This document shows positions 30,060 through 42,208 of a stretch of DNA of 64,000 nt, piece after piece (the stretch's first letter is position 1; every line of letters starts with the position of its first letter). Origin of the DNA: Candidatus Bacteroides pullicola (GTDB lineage Bacteria; Bacteroidota; Bacteroidia; Bacteroidales; Bacteroidaceae); the NCBI GenBank assembly GCA_019115825.1, contig DXCV01000029.1, positions 20,188 through 84,187 of the forward strand. The letters run 5' to 3'. Position numbers and translations under genes: made by a program. Below the pieces are notes generated by a model that was given only the letters and a program-made list of their open reading frames with translations, was not told where the DNA came from and did not search any database.

Positions 30060-31212
30060 TGAAAGCGCGATAACGGCTGGAAGGAGTTACCGGCACCAAA
30101 GGCATATAACCGGACATGATACGCCCTTCGCGCCATGTCAACGGATAAGCAGTTTCGTCTTTAATGTGGTATGCACGCAGGGCATCCGGCGACGTATGGT
30201 ATTCAATCCGGAAATAGCCGACGGCATCCGGTGCCAACAAACGGCGATAAAGGCTGCCGGCCACTATTCCCATGTTCATCCGCAGATTCACCTCCACACA
30301 AGGATGGATCCAAAACCCTTCACCCGAACGGCATACCATCATGTCTATGCCTAAACACCCGGCATATCCCACAAAACGACGCTCCAATACGTCTTTGGCC
30401 ACCTCCCGTACACGATGCAAAGTTTCCAAGGGAACATATCGGGTCAGATATTCCTCAATTTGCGCATCAGACAGCAACAGGTTCCCCCCATAGGCACCCC
30501 GGTCATTGGTGTGAAAAAGCGAATAGCCGATGAAGGAGACACGGCCCTCCTTATCTTTGTCAAACTCCATGGCGAAATCCACCACCTTATCATATACTGG
30601 CGAAGCCACTACACACCCTTGTCCGCGCAACACCTTGGCACACCATCCTGCTATGGATGAAGTAAAAGCCCCTGTACACCAGCATAATCCCTTCCCGCTT
30701 CCCGACCAAGGCGCTTTCAACAAGACGTGTCCCCTGCCCTCCACATATTCCCGGCAAGCGGACAAATCTTTCAGAGCAACACTCTCTCCCCGACAAGAAG
30801 GGATTCCCCTGAATGCCTCCAGGCATCCTGCAACATGCTCCCGCGAGGCGCACTGGCGATAAAAGTGCAAATCCTCCACCGAAGGTAAACGACCGGAAGG
30901 AAAGCCGCCTTGCATCAATTTCCGGCGTAAGGATAAATTCCATCCCCAAGGAACCACGCCGGCGTCAGCATAATCCGGCAATTCAGGGTAAGTCACCAAT
31001 CTGACATCCAGCGCTAAAAAGTCACGCATACGCTTCAGGAAACTGTCATTATAAGCAGAGGGTGCCCATACGCCATCTCCCTCACCGGCATACCACACAG
31101 GAAGCAAAGCCAAATCATCGGCCATCCGACGCGCCGCAGCCGGAGCAATATAGTTATCGCCACCATCGGCCAAAGCCAAATCGGCATCGGGATTGAAGAT
31201 AAAAAGTTTCAT
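30004..31212 (-). CDS. Conserved hypothetical protein, possible ATP-grasp fold
   Basis: Start MKLFIFNPDADLALADGGDNYIAPAAA at 31212; LLKAPWSGSGKGL and GFWIHPCVEVNLRMNMG resemble ATP-grasp motifs. Confidence 0.7.
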   Translation of the reverse strand: MKLFIFNPDADLALADGGDNYIAPAAARRMADDLALLPVWYAGEGDGVWAPSAYNDSFLKRMRDFLALDVRLVTYPELPDYADAGVVPWGWNLSLRRKLMQGGFPSGRLPSVEDLHFYRQCASREHVAGCLEAFRGIPSCRGESVALKDLSACREYVEGRGHVLLKAPWSGSGKGLCWCTGAFTSSIAGWCAKVLRGQGCVVASPVYDKVVDFAMEFDKDKEGRVSFIGYSLFHTNDRGAYGGNLLLSDAQIEEYLTRYVPLETLHRVREVAKDVLERRFVGYAGCLGIDMMVCRSGEGFWIHPCVEVNLRMNMGIVAGSLYRRLLAPDAVGYFRIEYHTSPDALRAYHIKDETAYPLTWREGRIMSGYMPLVPVTPSSRYRAFIKVFPDTGHFRCHNGQWP

Positions 31213-31271
31213 ACGCCTGCAAAGGTGGGAATAAAACCGAAAATATCCAAATAGATTTTTGCTATCCCTAC

Positions 31272-31302
31272 TTTGCAATTCGATAAAAAAGGCCTATCTT
31301 TG
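31272..31302 (+). promoter_or_regulatory. Bacteroidetes promoter upstream of the AAA ATPase
   Basis: TTTG (31272-31275)-N19-TATCTTTG (31295-31302). Confidence 0.85.
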
Positions 31303-31326
31303 CCCCCTGATAAAGGAAGAGACAGC

Positions 31327-32505
31327 ATGGAATCATTCTATCGTACACACGCCTACCTCGTGGAGCATACCAATGCCCCCGTACGCCGCGACCTCATGGA
31401 CGAGATCGACTGGAACGACCGGCTCATAGGCATCAAAGGAACACGCGGCGTGGGCAAGACCACTTTCCTGCTGCAATATGCCAAAGAGAAGTTTGGGACA
31501 GACCGTTCATGCCTTTTCATCAACATGAACAACTTCTACTTCTCCACCCACGGAATCGAAGAATTTGCCGCTGAATTCCAACGCAGAGGGGGCAAAGTCC
31601 TGCTCATTGACCAGGTGTTCAAGCACCCGAACTGGAGCCGGGAATTACGCCGGTGCTATGACAACTTCCCCAACCTGAAAATCATCTTCACCGGTTCATC
31701 TGTCATGCGCCTCAAGGAAGAGAACCCGGAGTTGTGTGACATCGTGAAAAGCTACAACCTGCGCGGCTTTTCTTTCCGGGAATACCTGAATCTGCAGACG
31801 GGCATGAAATTCCATGCTTACACTTTGGAGGACATCCTGGAGAACCACGAGCAAATCTCTCGCGGAGTGCTTGCCAAAGCCAAACCTTTAGACTATCTCC
31901 GAGACTACTTGCACCACGGCTTCTATCCCTTCTTCCTGGAAAAGCGGAATTTCCCTGAAAACCTGCTGAAAACCATGAATATGATGGTGGAAGTGGACAT
32001 CCTGCTCATCAAGCAAATCGAATTGAAATACCTCTCCAAGATAAAGAAACTGCTCTATCTCCTGGCCGTGGACGGGCCCAAAGCGCCTAATGTCAGCCAA
32101 CTGGCCAACGACATACAGACTTCGCGTGCCACGGTGATGAATTACATCAAATACTTGGCGGATGCACGCCTCATCAACATGGTTTACCCCAAGGGGGAAG
32201 AATTTCCCAAGAAACCGGCCATGATCATGATGCACAACCCCAACCTGATGTATTCCATCTACCCCATACGGGTGGAAGAACAGGACATCTTGGAAACCTT
32301 TTTTGTCAACGCGATGTGGAAAGACCACAAGGTGAACAAGGGAGACAGAAACATCTCTTTCCTGGTAGACGGGGAAATGCCTTTCAAGATTTGTAACGAA
32401 GGCTCGCGCCTGAAAAACAATCCCGGCATCACCTACGCGGTACGCCAACTGGAGATAGGACAGAAAAACCAAATTCCCCTGTGGTTGTTTGGTTTCTTAT
32501 ATTAA
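31327..32505 (+). CDS. AAA family ATPase (DUF4143-type)
   Basis: Walker A GIKGTRGVGKTTFLLQYA; MESFYRTHAY start lies downstream of the promoter; C-terminal DUF4143-like region. Confidence 0.85.
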   Translation: MESFYRTHAYLVEHTNAPVRRDLMDEIDWNDRLIGIKGTRGVGKTTFLLQYAKEKFGTDRSCLFINMNNFYFSTHGIEEFAAEFQRRGGKVLLIDQVFKHPNWSRELRRCYDNFPNLKIIFTGSSVMRLKEENPELCDIVKSYNLRGFSFREYLNLQTGMKFHAYTLEDILENHEQISRGVLAKAKPLDYLRDYLHHGFYPFFLEKRNFPENLLKTMNMMVEVDILLIKQIELKYLSKIKKLLYLLAVDGPKAPNVSQLANDIQTSRATVMNYIKYLADARLINMVYPKGEEFPKKPAMIMMHNPNLMYSIYPIRVEEQDILETFFVNAMWKDHKVNKGDRNISFLVDGEMPFKICNEGSRLKNNPGITYAVRQLEIGQKNQIPLWLFGFLY

Positions 32506-32548
32506 ATAGAAAAGAACAAGTTTCATCACTTTTATAATTCATTTAGTT

Positions 32549-36121
<3,573 letters not shown>

Positions 36122-36151
36122 TCGTCTAAATATAGACTCCTATAAATAAAG

Positions 36152-36202
36152 AATCACAGGAAGGTGAAGTCCCGTCGAGGCTTCCCTTTCTGTGATTTTT
36201 TT
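36152..36202 (+). terminator. Intrinsic terminator of nifJ
   Basis: ATCACAGGAAGG...CCTTTCTGTGAT followed by T7. Confidence 0.85.
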
Positions 36203-36274
36203 GCTCCGAGCAATTAGCCCCGAACTCACGTCATCAACCGTTGACCCTCTCCGCGTGTAGGAATATCGCCTTTA

Positions 36275-36297
36275 TTTATGTTCTTCAACCTATTCCC
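36275..36297. repeat. 23-bp perfect direct repeat, left copy
   Basis: TTTATGTTCTTCAACCTATTCCC, identical to 37134-37156. Confidence 0.9.
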
Positions 36298-36306
36298 AAC
36301 AAAAAG

Positions 36307-36345
36307 AACAGGCCAAGTAGGGAGAACCCCCGCTTGGCCTGTTTT
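36307..36345. terminator. Bidirectional terminator-like hairpin
   Basis: AACAGGCCAAG...CTTGGCCTGTT flanked by A5 and T4. Confidence 0.7.
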
Positions 36346-36348
36346 GAA

Positions 36349-37023
36349 TTACAACCGCTCGATGGATTCAGGAGTGAGGCCGGTATAACGTGCGATGGTT
36401 TCTATCGGCATAGCGTCTGCCTTCATACTACGGGCTACGTCAATTTTACCTTCCGCACGGCCTTTGACAAGACCTCTCGCTTCACCTCTCGCTTCGCCTT
36501 GCAACCGTTCATATTCCATTACGGCAAGCTGGTCGCGATAGACCTTGATGCTTTCATCGTACTTCAGGCGGTCTTCCTTGCTCAAGCCGGCAATATCCAC
36601 GATTTGCTCCAGCTTCTCAAATACGGCTTTTCGCGCCTTGAAAGGCAATCTCTGCAATATCTCCATATTCTTCAATACATAAATCCAACGTTCGAAATCA
36701 GTCTCACATTCATCTTCCTCTTTCGTAAACAGGGGAAGCTCAATAAAAATGTAGCGCATTTTGTCGCTAAACTGCTCGTGCGTGTCGCGGTCGGCAAGTA
36801 CGATGTCCGTACGCAGCTTGCACGGCAAGTTCGTCATGCTGAAATTGAGGAAGAAAACGCCGTAAACGGCTTTCAGGTCGAACTTCCAGTCCACGCCCTT
36901 TTCTCCCTAGCGTTCACCGTCCAGCAGGGCGTTGAGGAAGTCTATCAGCAGGTCTTTGTTTATTTCCTGTCCGAAGATGCGCTTGAAGCCCACATCGGTA
37001 AAAGGGTTTATGAACTTTGCCAT
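36349..37023 (-). pseudogene. Rpn family/PD-(D/E)XK nuclease transposase-like gene, decayed
   Basis: N-terminal MAKFINPFTDVGFKRIFGQEINKDLLIDFLNALLDGER, then in-frame TAG, then GEKGVDWKFDLKAVYGVFFLNF; the usual intervening segment with catalytic residues is missing. Confidence 0.85.
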
Positions 37024-37133
37024 GGTCTTTCTGCTTTTATTGATTTCATCGATGCAAAGTTAATGATTTCCCGGAAAATACAGAGAAATTACTATGGCAT
37101 TCTCTTTTTTCCGAGACAGAAATTATTTCGGTT

Positions 37134-37156
37134 TTTATGTTCTTCAACCTATTCCC
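37134..37156. repeat. 23-bp perfect direct repeat, right copy
   Basis: TTTATGTTCTTCAACCTATTCCC, identical to 36275-36297. Confidence 0.9.
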
Positions 37157-37177
37157 TGAAAAAATCCAAATTTTTCC

Positions 37178-37208
37178 TTTGTTTTCAGATTCATTCTCCG
37201 TACATTTG
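37178..37208 (+). promoter_or_regulatory. Bacteroidetes promoter upstream of the candidate ncRNA
   Basis: TTTG (37178-37181)-N19-TACATTTG (37201-37208). Confidence 0.8.
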
Positions 37209-37212
37209 CTGC

Positions 37213-37511
37213 GTCCTTACGGTTGTAAGGACAGACATATTGATACGAAGAGCGTTTAAGATATTATCCTGCATTGGAATCTGGACAATTTCATTGGTTA
37301 GGGATAATAGGCAAAACGCTCACGTCAGTGTTATATACCTACCTCATTGGGTAGAATATATAAAGTCTGGCGTGGGCTATTGTTTATTACCTAACCAAGG
37401 GCAGTCCAGAGCCTCAATGCGGTGATATACAATAGTTCCCACGCCTCTTTTTGTGTGTCTGTATTTGGGGGGGTAAACCGCTTACTTTGGGAACAGTGGG
37501 CACATTTTTTT
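37213..37511 (+). ncRNA. Candidate structured RNA (standalone ncRNA or long leader), family not identified
   Basis: Helices: GTCCTTAC/GTAAGGAC; ACAGACA/TGTCTGT closing stem; GAGCGTTT/AAACGCTC continuing to TATTATCC/GGATAATA; CTACC/GGTAG; GGCGTGGGCTATTGT/ACAATAGTTCCCACGCC followed by TCTTTTT; T7 at 37505-37511. Confidence 0.6.
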
Positions 37512-37516
37512 AACTT

Positions 37517-37825
37517 ATGATAGATAAAACAAAAATCATTTCAGAATTTATGAGTAAAGCGGCGCAAAGTAAAAACTGTTGCTTTGATGGCGGTACTCTA
37601 CTAAAAAACATTTGTGACATAAAGCGTATCAATGTTTGGAAGGTTGAAGAAGTCTCAGATGAAAAATACGACTTTCTCTTACATGGATGTGCAGAATTTT
37701 ATTATGCATTTGAAAATGATATTGTCAATGCTGAAACAGAAGATTTTAATGCAGAAGTAAAGATAGGAGAAGAAGGAGATAGCGTTGAAATCTATCGAAT
37801 AAATATAAGAAAAAGAGGTTACTAA
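37517..37825 (+). CDS. Hypothetical protein (AT-rich island)
   Basis: 102 aa ORF, AT-rich, no recognised family. Confidence 0.6.
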   Translation: MIDKTKIISEFMSKAAQSKNCCFDGGTLLKNICDIKRINVWKVEEVSDEKYDFLLHGCAEFYYAFENDIVNAETEDFNAEVKIGEEGDSVEIYRINIRKRGY

Positions 37826-37875
37826 AACAAATAGTACATCGAAAAATAATTCAACTTACTGATAAATAAATTGCT

Positions 37876-38727
37876 ATGCAAATAGATGTATTAAATAATG
37901 CAGAGGTTTATCGAATGAAAACTATTTTTTACAATATAAAAAGTAAAAAAAGATGGTTTTCTGGTGAAACCTATTATGAGGAATGTAAGGAGCGTACCTG
38001 TGATTACACTTTGAGAAATGGGAAAGTGATAGATAAAGAAGCCATTGATTTTGAAAACAATAAAATGATTAAAAGTGAAAGATATGAATTTGTAAATGGC
38101 TTGGTAACGAAAAAGCAAATTGTAATTCCTGGTGGTTTCCTAGAAGAGGAGACATTATTTTCGTATGATGATAATGAACATTTGCTGATGGAAGAAACAT
38201 ATAAAAATGGAGTATTGAGTAACCGTATATTATATAAATATAACAATATAGGAAAGATTACTTCCGAAACGGTATTTAAATACAAGGATGGAAGAATCTC
38301 AAAGACTGCAAAGGAGTGGATTTATGAGGGAAGAAAGGCAACGGTTATTTATTATTATACGAAAAAAACAAAAACTGAATATGAATATAATTCTATGGAT
38401 CGCTTGATTAAAGAGATTCGCTATTCTCCTGAGGGAGAGAAAATAATGCAAATTGACTATATCTATGATTCTGATGGTAGACTTTCAAGAAAAATCTATG
38501 ATAGACAATACGTTGATGAATTTCAACATGATAGATATGGAAATCTCACGTTGTATAAATGCTATCATAATTACGGATTAACATTTCTACCTTGGAATGA
38601 AAGAAGTGAAGTAATTTACTTACGAGATGAATATCGTTATGATACCCGTGGCAATTGGGTAGAAAATAAGCATTTCGTAAACAATACTTATACAAGTCGT
38701 ATGACGAGAGAAATCAAATACTTGTAA
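37876..38727 (+). CDS. Hypothetical YD/RHS-repeat-like protein
   Basis: 283 aa with repeating Y-x-Y-N/D-x-x-G-R/K pattern (YKYNNIGKITSE, YEYNSMDRLIKEI, YIYDSDGRLSRKI, YRYDTRGNWVE). Confidence 0.7.
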   Translation: MQIDVLNNAEVYRMKTIFYNIKSKKRWFSGETYYEECKERTCDYTLRNGKVIDKEAIDFENNKMIKSERYEFVNGLVTKKQIVIPGGFLEEETLFSYDDNEHLLMEETYKNGVLSNRILYKYNNIGKITSETVFKYKDGRISKTAKEWIYEGRKATVIYYYTKKTKTEYEYNSMDRLIKEIRYSPEGEKIMQIDYIYDSDGRLSRKIYDRQYVDEFQHDRYGNLTLYKCYHNYGLTFLPWNERSEVIYLRDEYRYDTRGNWVENKHFVNNTYTSRMTREIKYL

Positions 38728-38745
38728 CTTATAAAAGATTTTAAT

Positions 38746-39105
38746 ATGGAATTTACATTTGATGAGAAAGCCGCATGTTTCTATGCACTTGAAATAATTG
38801 GAGAATGTGATGGACAATTAACAGAAGAGGAAAAGGATTTATTAATTCACTTGATGTCCAGTAAGTTTGGAGTAACTTTTGATGATATGATATTAGGAGT
38901 CCATCTTAAATATCACGATGATAGAGATGCCGGAAAGGTATTGGGAAATATGCCCAAGGCCAAAAGGAATATATTTCAAGAAGCTATGGAAGAAATGGCG
39001 GGAATAGATCCAATGAATATTCATAAATGCATTGAACTCTATTATTTTTACAACAGCATAGGCATACACGCAGATTGGGAGAAAATGAAATCGCAAATTA
39101 GGTGA
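38746..39105 (+). CDS. Hypothetical TerB-like helical protein
   Basis: 119 aa; FYALEIIGECDGQLTEEEKDLLIHLM resembles TerB-like helical proteins. Confidence 0.55.
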   Translation: MEFTFDEKAACFYALEIIGECDGQLTEEEKDLLIHLMSSKFGVTFDDMILGVHLKYHDDRDAGKVLGNMPKAKRNIFQEAMEEMAGIDPMNIHKCIELYYFYNSIGIHADWEKMKSQIR

Positions 39106-39376
39106 AGAAGATTATGGAGAAATTCAGATGAAAAAGTACAAAGGAAATCATTCCTTATTTAATTAGATGAAAGATGAATATTCACAAGAGCAGTATTCAT
39201 AATGCTTGTGAGATGGTACAACATTTCATTGATGAATGAACGACTTTTTATCTGATGATTCGAAGCTTCATACTATTGAAGAATCAATCATATCAACTCC
39301 CTATATGCTTAGCCAAATATGCAAAAACTATTGCGGTCGAAGAATATGAGAAATAATATTAAAAAATAGACTAAAT

Positions 39377-39955
39377 ATGCAAGAAAAATACAATACATTT
39401 TTCGGAATTGGAAAGGGGGAAGCTTTCTATGACAAAAGGCGGCACTTGAACATTATATTCTTAGTGTGTGCAAATTATCAATTATTTGCCACTCCTGTAG
39501 CAGTAAATGAACTACGTCATTATGTACTTAATGAAACTACGGAGGTTAGCGCATCATATATACGCAATAATATATTGACTGTAGGCGAGTATAACTATTT
39601 GAATATGTTACGCGAACGCTACAACATTCCGATTAACGATTTTACAACTATACTGAGTGGTATAGGATTATTTAGCCTTAATTTCAAATCGCCATCGAAA
39701 TACTCCCCAAAAGAGGAAGCTAGGTTAATAATTCAAATGATGATTGCACGAAATTATATGCAGCCTCAAAAGATGGAAGCATTCAAAATTATAAACACAA
39801 TGATTTATAATTTAGGTCAAAATATAAATCTATTTAAGTCATTATCAACCTTTCATCAATATGAAAAACTTCTCTATGAAGCATCTTCCCATTATCCACA
39901 TGAGAAGTACATGGTTGAAATAGAAGAATACGTTTTACAACGTGTAAATATATAA
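39377..39955 (+). CDS. Hypothetical protein (AT-rich island)
   Basis: 192 aa ORF, no recognised family. Confidence 0.6.
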   Translation: MQEKYNTFFGIGKGEAFYDKRRHLNIIFLVCANYQLFATPVAVNELRHYVLNETTEVSASYIRNNILTVGEYNYLNMLRERYNIPINDFTTILSGIGLFSLNFKSPSKYSPKEEARLIIQMMIARNYMQPQKMEAFKIINTMIYNLGQNINLFKSLSTFHQYEKLLYEASSHYPHEKYMVEIEEYVLQRVNI

Positions 39956-39967
39956 ACATCAATACAC

Positions 39968-40690
39968 ATGAAACATCTACACCAACTCTCCATGGCCCTC
40001 CTGGCAATCCTGACGGCCATGAACTTCGCCGCTTGTAGCGACGATGACAACAACGAAGGCGGACAAGGTGGCGACACGCCCGGTACGTCCGGTAAACAAC
40101 TGGTATGGTTCCGTGAAGGCGGGAGTGACAGCGATGACATCGTGGACATGCACTACGGCAACGACGGGTGGCTGAACACTGCCTACAGCAACTATGGCCG
40201 TGAAGACGACATCACGTACCGCTATGAAAGCGATGGGGGCAAGTACACCATCGCCACTTCCTATTGGAGTGACGGGGGAATCGTATGCGAATTCACCTTC
40301 GACAACCTGTTGCGACGAATAGACGGTGAGCCGTGCGAATATGACGCTGAAGGACACCTGACAAGCTGCGGCGATTACACCTTCGTGTGGGAAGGCGGAA
40401 ACATTGTCCGTTGCGAGGACGGATATGACACCGTGGAATATACCTACTACACGGACAAGGAAAACAAGTCGCCAGTTTATCCTGATCCTTTGGCAGAAAC
40501 ATTTGAAGATTTTTTCATCCAAGCTCACCCGCAACTGTTGGGCACGTGGAGCAAAAATCTGGTAAAGACCATTTCAAACTATGACGGCGAAACCGTCACC
40601 TGGGAATACACCCTGGACTCGGACGGCTATGTGACAAGTGTCAAGCAGACGGATAGGGATGACTATTCCTACGAATACCGCTGGGAATAA
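39968..40690 (+). CDS. Lipoprotein, DUF4595-like
   Basis: Lipobox MNFAACSDDD; repeated Y-x-Y-D/E-S-D-G pattern. Confidence 0.75.
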   Translation: MKHLHQLSMALLAILTAMNFAACSDDDNNEGGQGGDTPGTSGKQLVWFREGGSDSDDIVDMHYGNDGWLNTAYSNYGREDDITYRYESDGGKYTIATSYWSDGGIVCEFTFDNLLRRIDGEPCEYDAEGHLTSCGDYTFVWEGGNIVRCEDGYDTVEYTYYTDKENKSPVYPDPLAETFEDFFIQAHPQLLGTWSKNLVKTISNYDGETVTWEYTLDSDGYVTSVKQTDRDDYSYEYRWE

Positions 40691-40795
40691 CCTCCTACCC
40701 AGAGAACAAACAAAATATCCCAACAGGACAAGCGGGAATGAATCTTGCTTGACTTGTTGGGATTATTTATGCTGACCGCTTATAGCCCGTAATTC

Positions 40796-42208
40796 TTAGA
40801 AAGGCGCGTCCTCCTCGCTCTCACGCACCACCGGGAGCGTCCGGTAGTCCTCCACGTCCTCGAAGTGCGTCAACTTGTCGTTGAAGCGGCAGAGGAAACG
40901 CATGGTCCCAATATTCCTGCCCTTGGCCACATCTATCATGGCCATGCCCCGCACATCCACCCGGTCGAACGGCGCAGGAAAACGCAGGCTCATCCCCTCG
41001 TGCTCGTTGAAGTACTCGGGACGATAGACCAGCATCACCGTATCGGCCGCCTCGGCTATCTGGCCGGAGTCGCGCAGACGGTTCAGCGTCGGCAGGGGAT
41101 TGGCCTTGTCGCGGTTGAACTGGGACAGGGCGATGACCCAGATGCCCAGATCCTTGGCCAGGTTCTTCAGCCGTCGGGCCACGTCGCCCATCACCTGCTC
41201 GCGGGTACTGTCGTTACCCTTGATATTGACGTTGAGTATCTGCAGATAGTCCACAATGGCCCCGTCGATGTCATACTTCAGCTTCATCGAGCGAATGGAC
41301 GTCAGGATGGTGTCGATGTTCGAGGTGCTGCGGTCGTCAAAGTACAGGTTCTTGCCACACAACGCCCCGATAGCCCGGTCCACCGCTTGGAACTGTCCGT
41401 CCGTCAATGGTTTGTAGAGGATGTCACTGGACGACACCCCGCTCTGTCCTGCCACGATGCGTGCAGCCAACTGCTCCTTCACCATCTCCATGGAGTAGAC
41501 GGCTATCTTGGCATCTTGCTGCATGGCATTCACGGCAATGTCGGTAGCAAAGCTGGTCTTGCCTTGCGACGTGGCACCCGCAATGACGATGAGGTCCGAC
41601 TTCTGCAAACCGCCCTTCTCGTCCAGACAGTGGAATCCCGTGGGCGTGCCTGTCAGTGCCGTGGTCCCGGCCAGGTTGTCATCGATGATTCTGTGCACGC
41701 TTTCCAGCGCATCATCGAGGGTGGATATGCCTCCGGGCGACTCGCGGAAGAGGTTGCCGAAGTCCTCGACGACCTTCTGTTGCACGTCCGCAATGTCTTC
41801 CGCCTCGCACGAGCCGGACTTGACCAAGTATTGCCCCAGCTGATAGAACTTCCTACGCATATGCAGGCCGTGCAGACGGGCGACGTACGTATAGAAATCG
41901 ACAATACACCTGTTCAACATGATGCCGGCCAGTTCGTGCATCTCGACTGCGGACTGCATTTTCTGAAGCTCCGCATTGACCAGCAGGATGCTCGGCTGGT
42001 CGCCACGGTCGGCCACATTCAGTATGGCCTGGTAGATGTCCCGGTGCTTGTCCACGTAGAAGCTGTCCGGCACAAGCATCTCGCGGGCCTGCTGCAACGC
42101 CTCGCCCCCATCCACGATGGTGCCCAGCACCGCGCGTTCGCAATCATCGTCGTGTACCCCCAGCGCATACTCGGGGTTGAACTGCACTGCTTTACTTTTG
42201 CTGCCCAT
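40796..42208 (-). CDS. DnaB-like replicative helicase
   Basis: 470 aa; DDDCERAVLGTIV N-domain, Walker A GATSQGKTSFA, DYLQILN, ALSQFNRD. Confidence 0.9.
   Translation of the reverse strand: MGSKSKAVQFNPEYALGVHDDDCERAVLGTIVDGGEALQQAREMLVPDSFYVDKHRDIYQAILNVADRGDQPSILLVNAELQKMQSAVEMHELAGIMLNRCIVDFYTYVARLHGLHMRRKFYQLGQYLVKSGSCEAEDIADVQQKVVEDFGNLFRESPGGISTLDDALESVHRIIDDNLAGTTALTGTPTGFHCLDEKGGLQKSDLIVIAGATSQGKTSFATDIAVNAMQQDAKIAVYSMEMVKEQLAARIVAGQSGVSSSDILYKPLTDGQFQAVDRAIGALCGKNLYFDDRSTSNIDTILTSIRSMKLKYDIDGAIVDYLQILNVNIKGNDSTREQVMGDVARRLKNLAKDLGIWVIALSQFNRDKANPLPTLNRLRDSGQIAEAADTVMLVYRPEYFNEHEGMSLRFPAPFDRVDVRGMAMIDVAKGRNIGTMRFLCRFNDKLTHFEDVEDYRTLPVVRESEEDAPF

Noticed and set aside
36241-37425. 394-aa plus-strand ORF
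   Set aside because: It runs across the Rpn pseudogene antisense strand, both direct repeats and the structured-RNA candidate; composition not protein-like
37213-37511. Retron msr/msd RNA
   Set aside because: The closing stem and long arm are reminiscent, but no reverse transcriptase gene is in the vicinity
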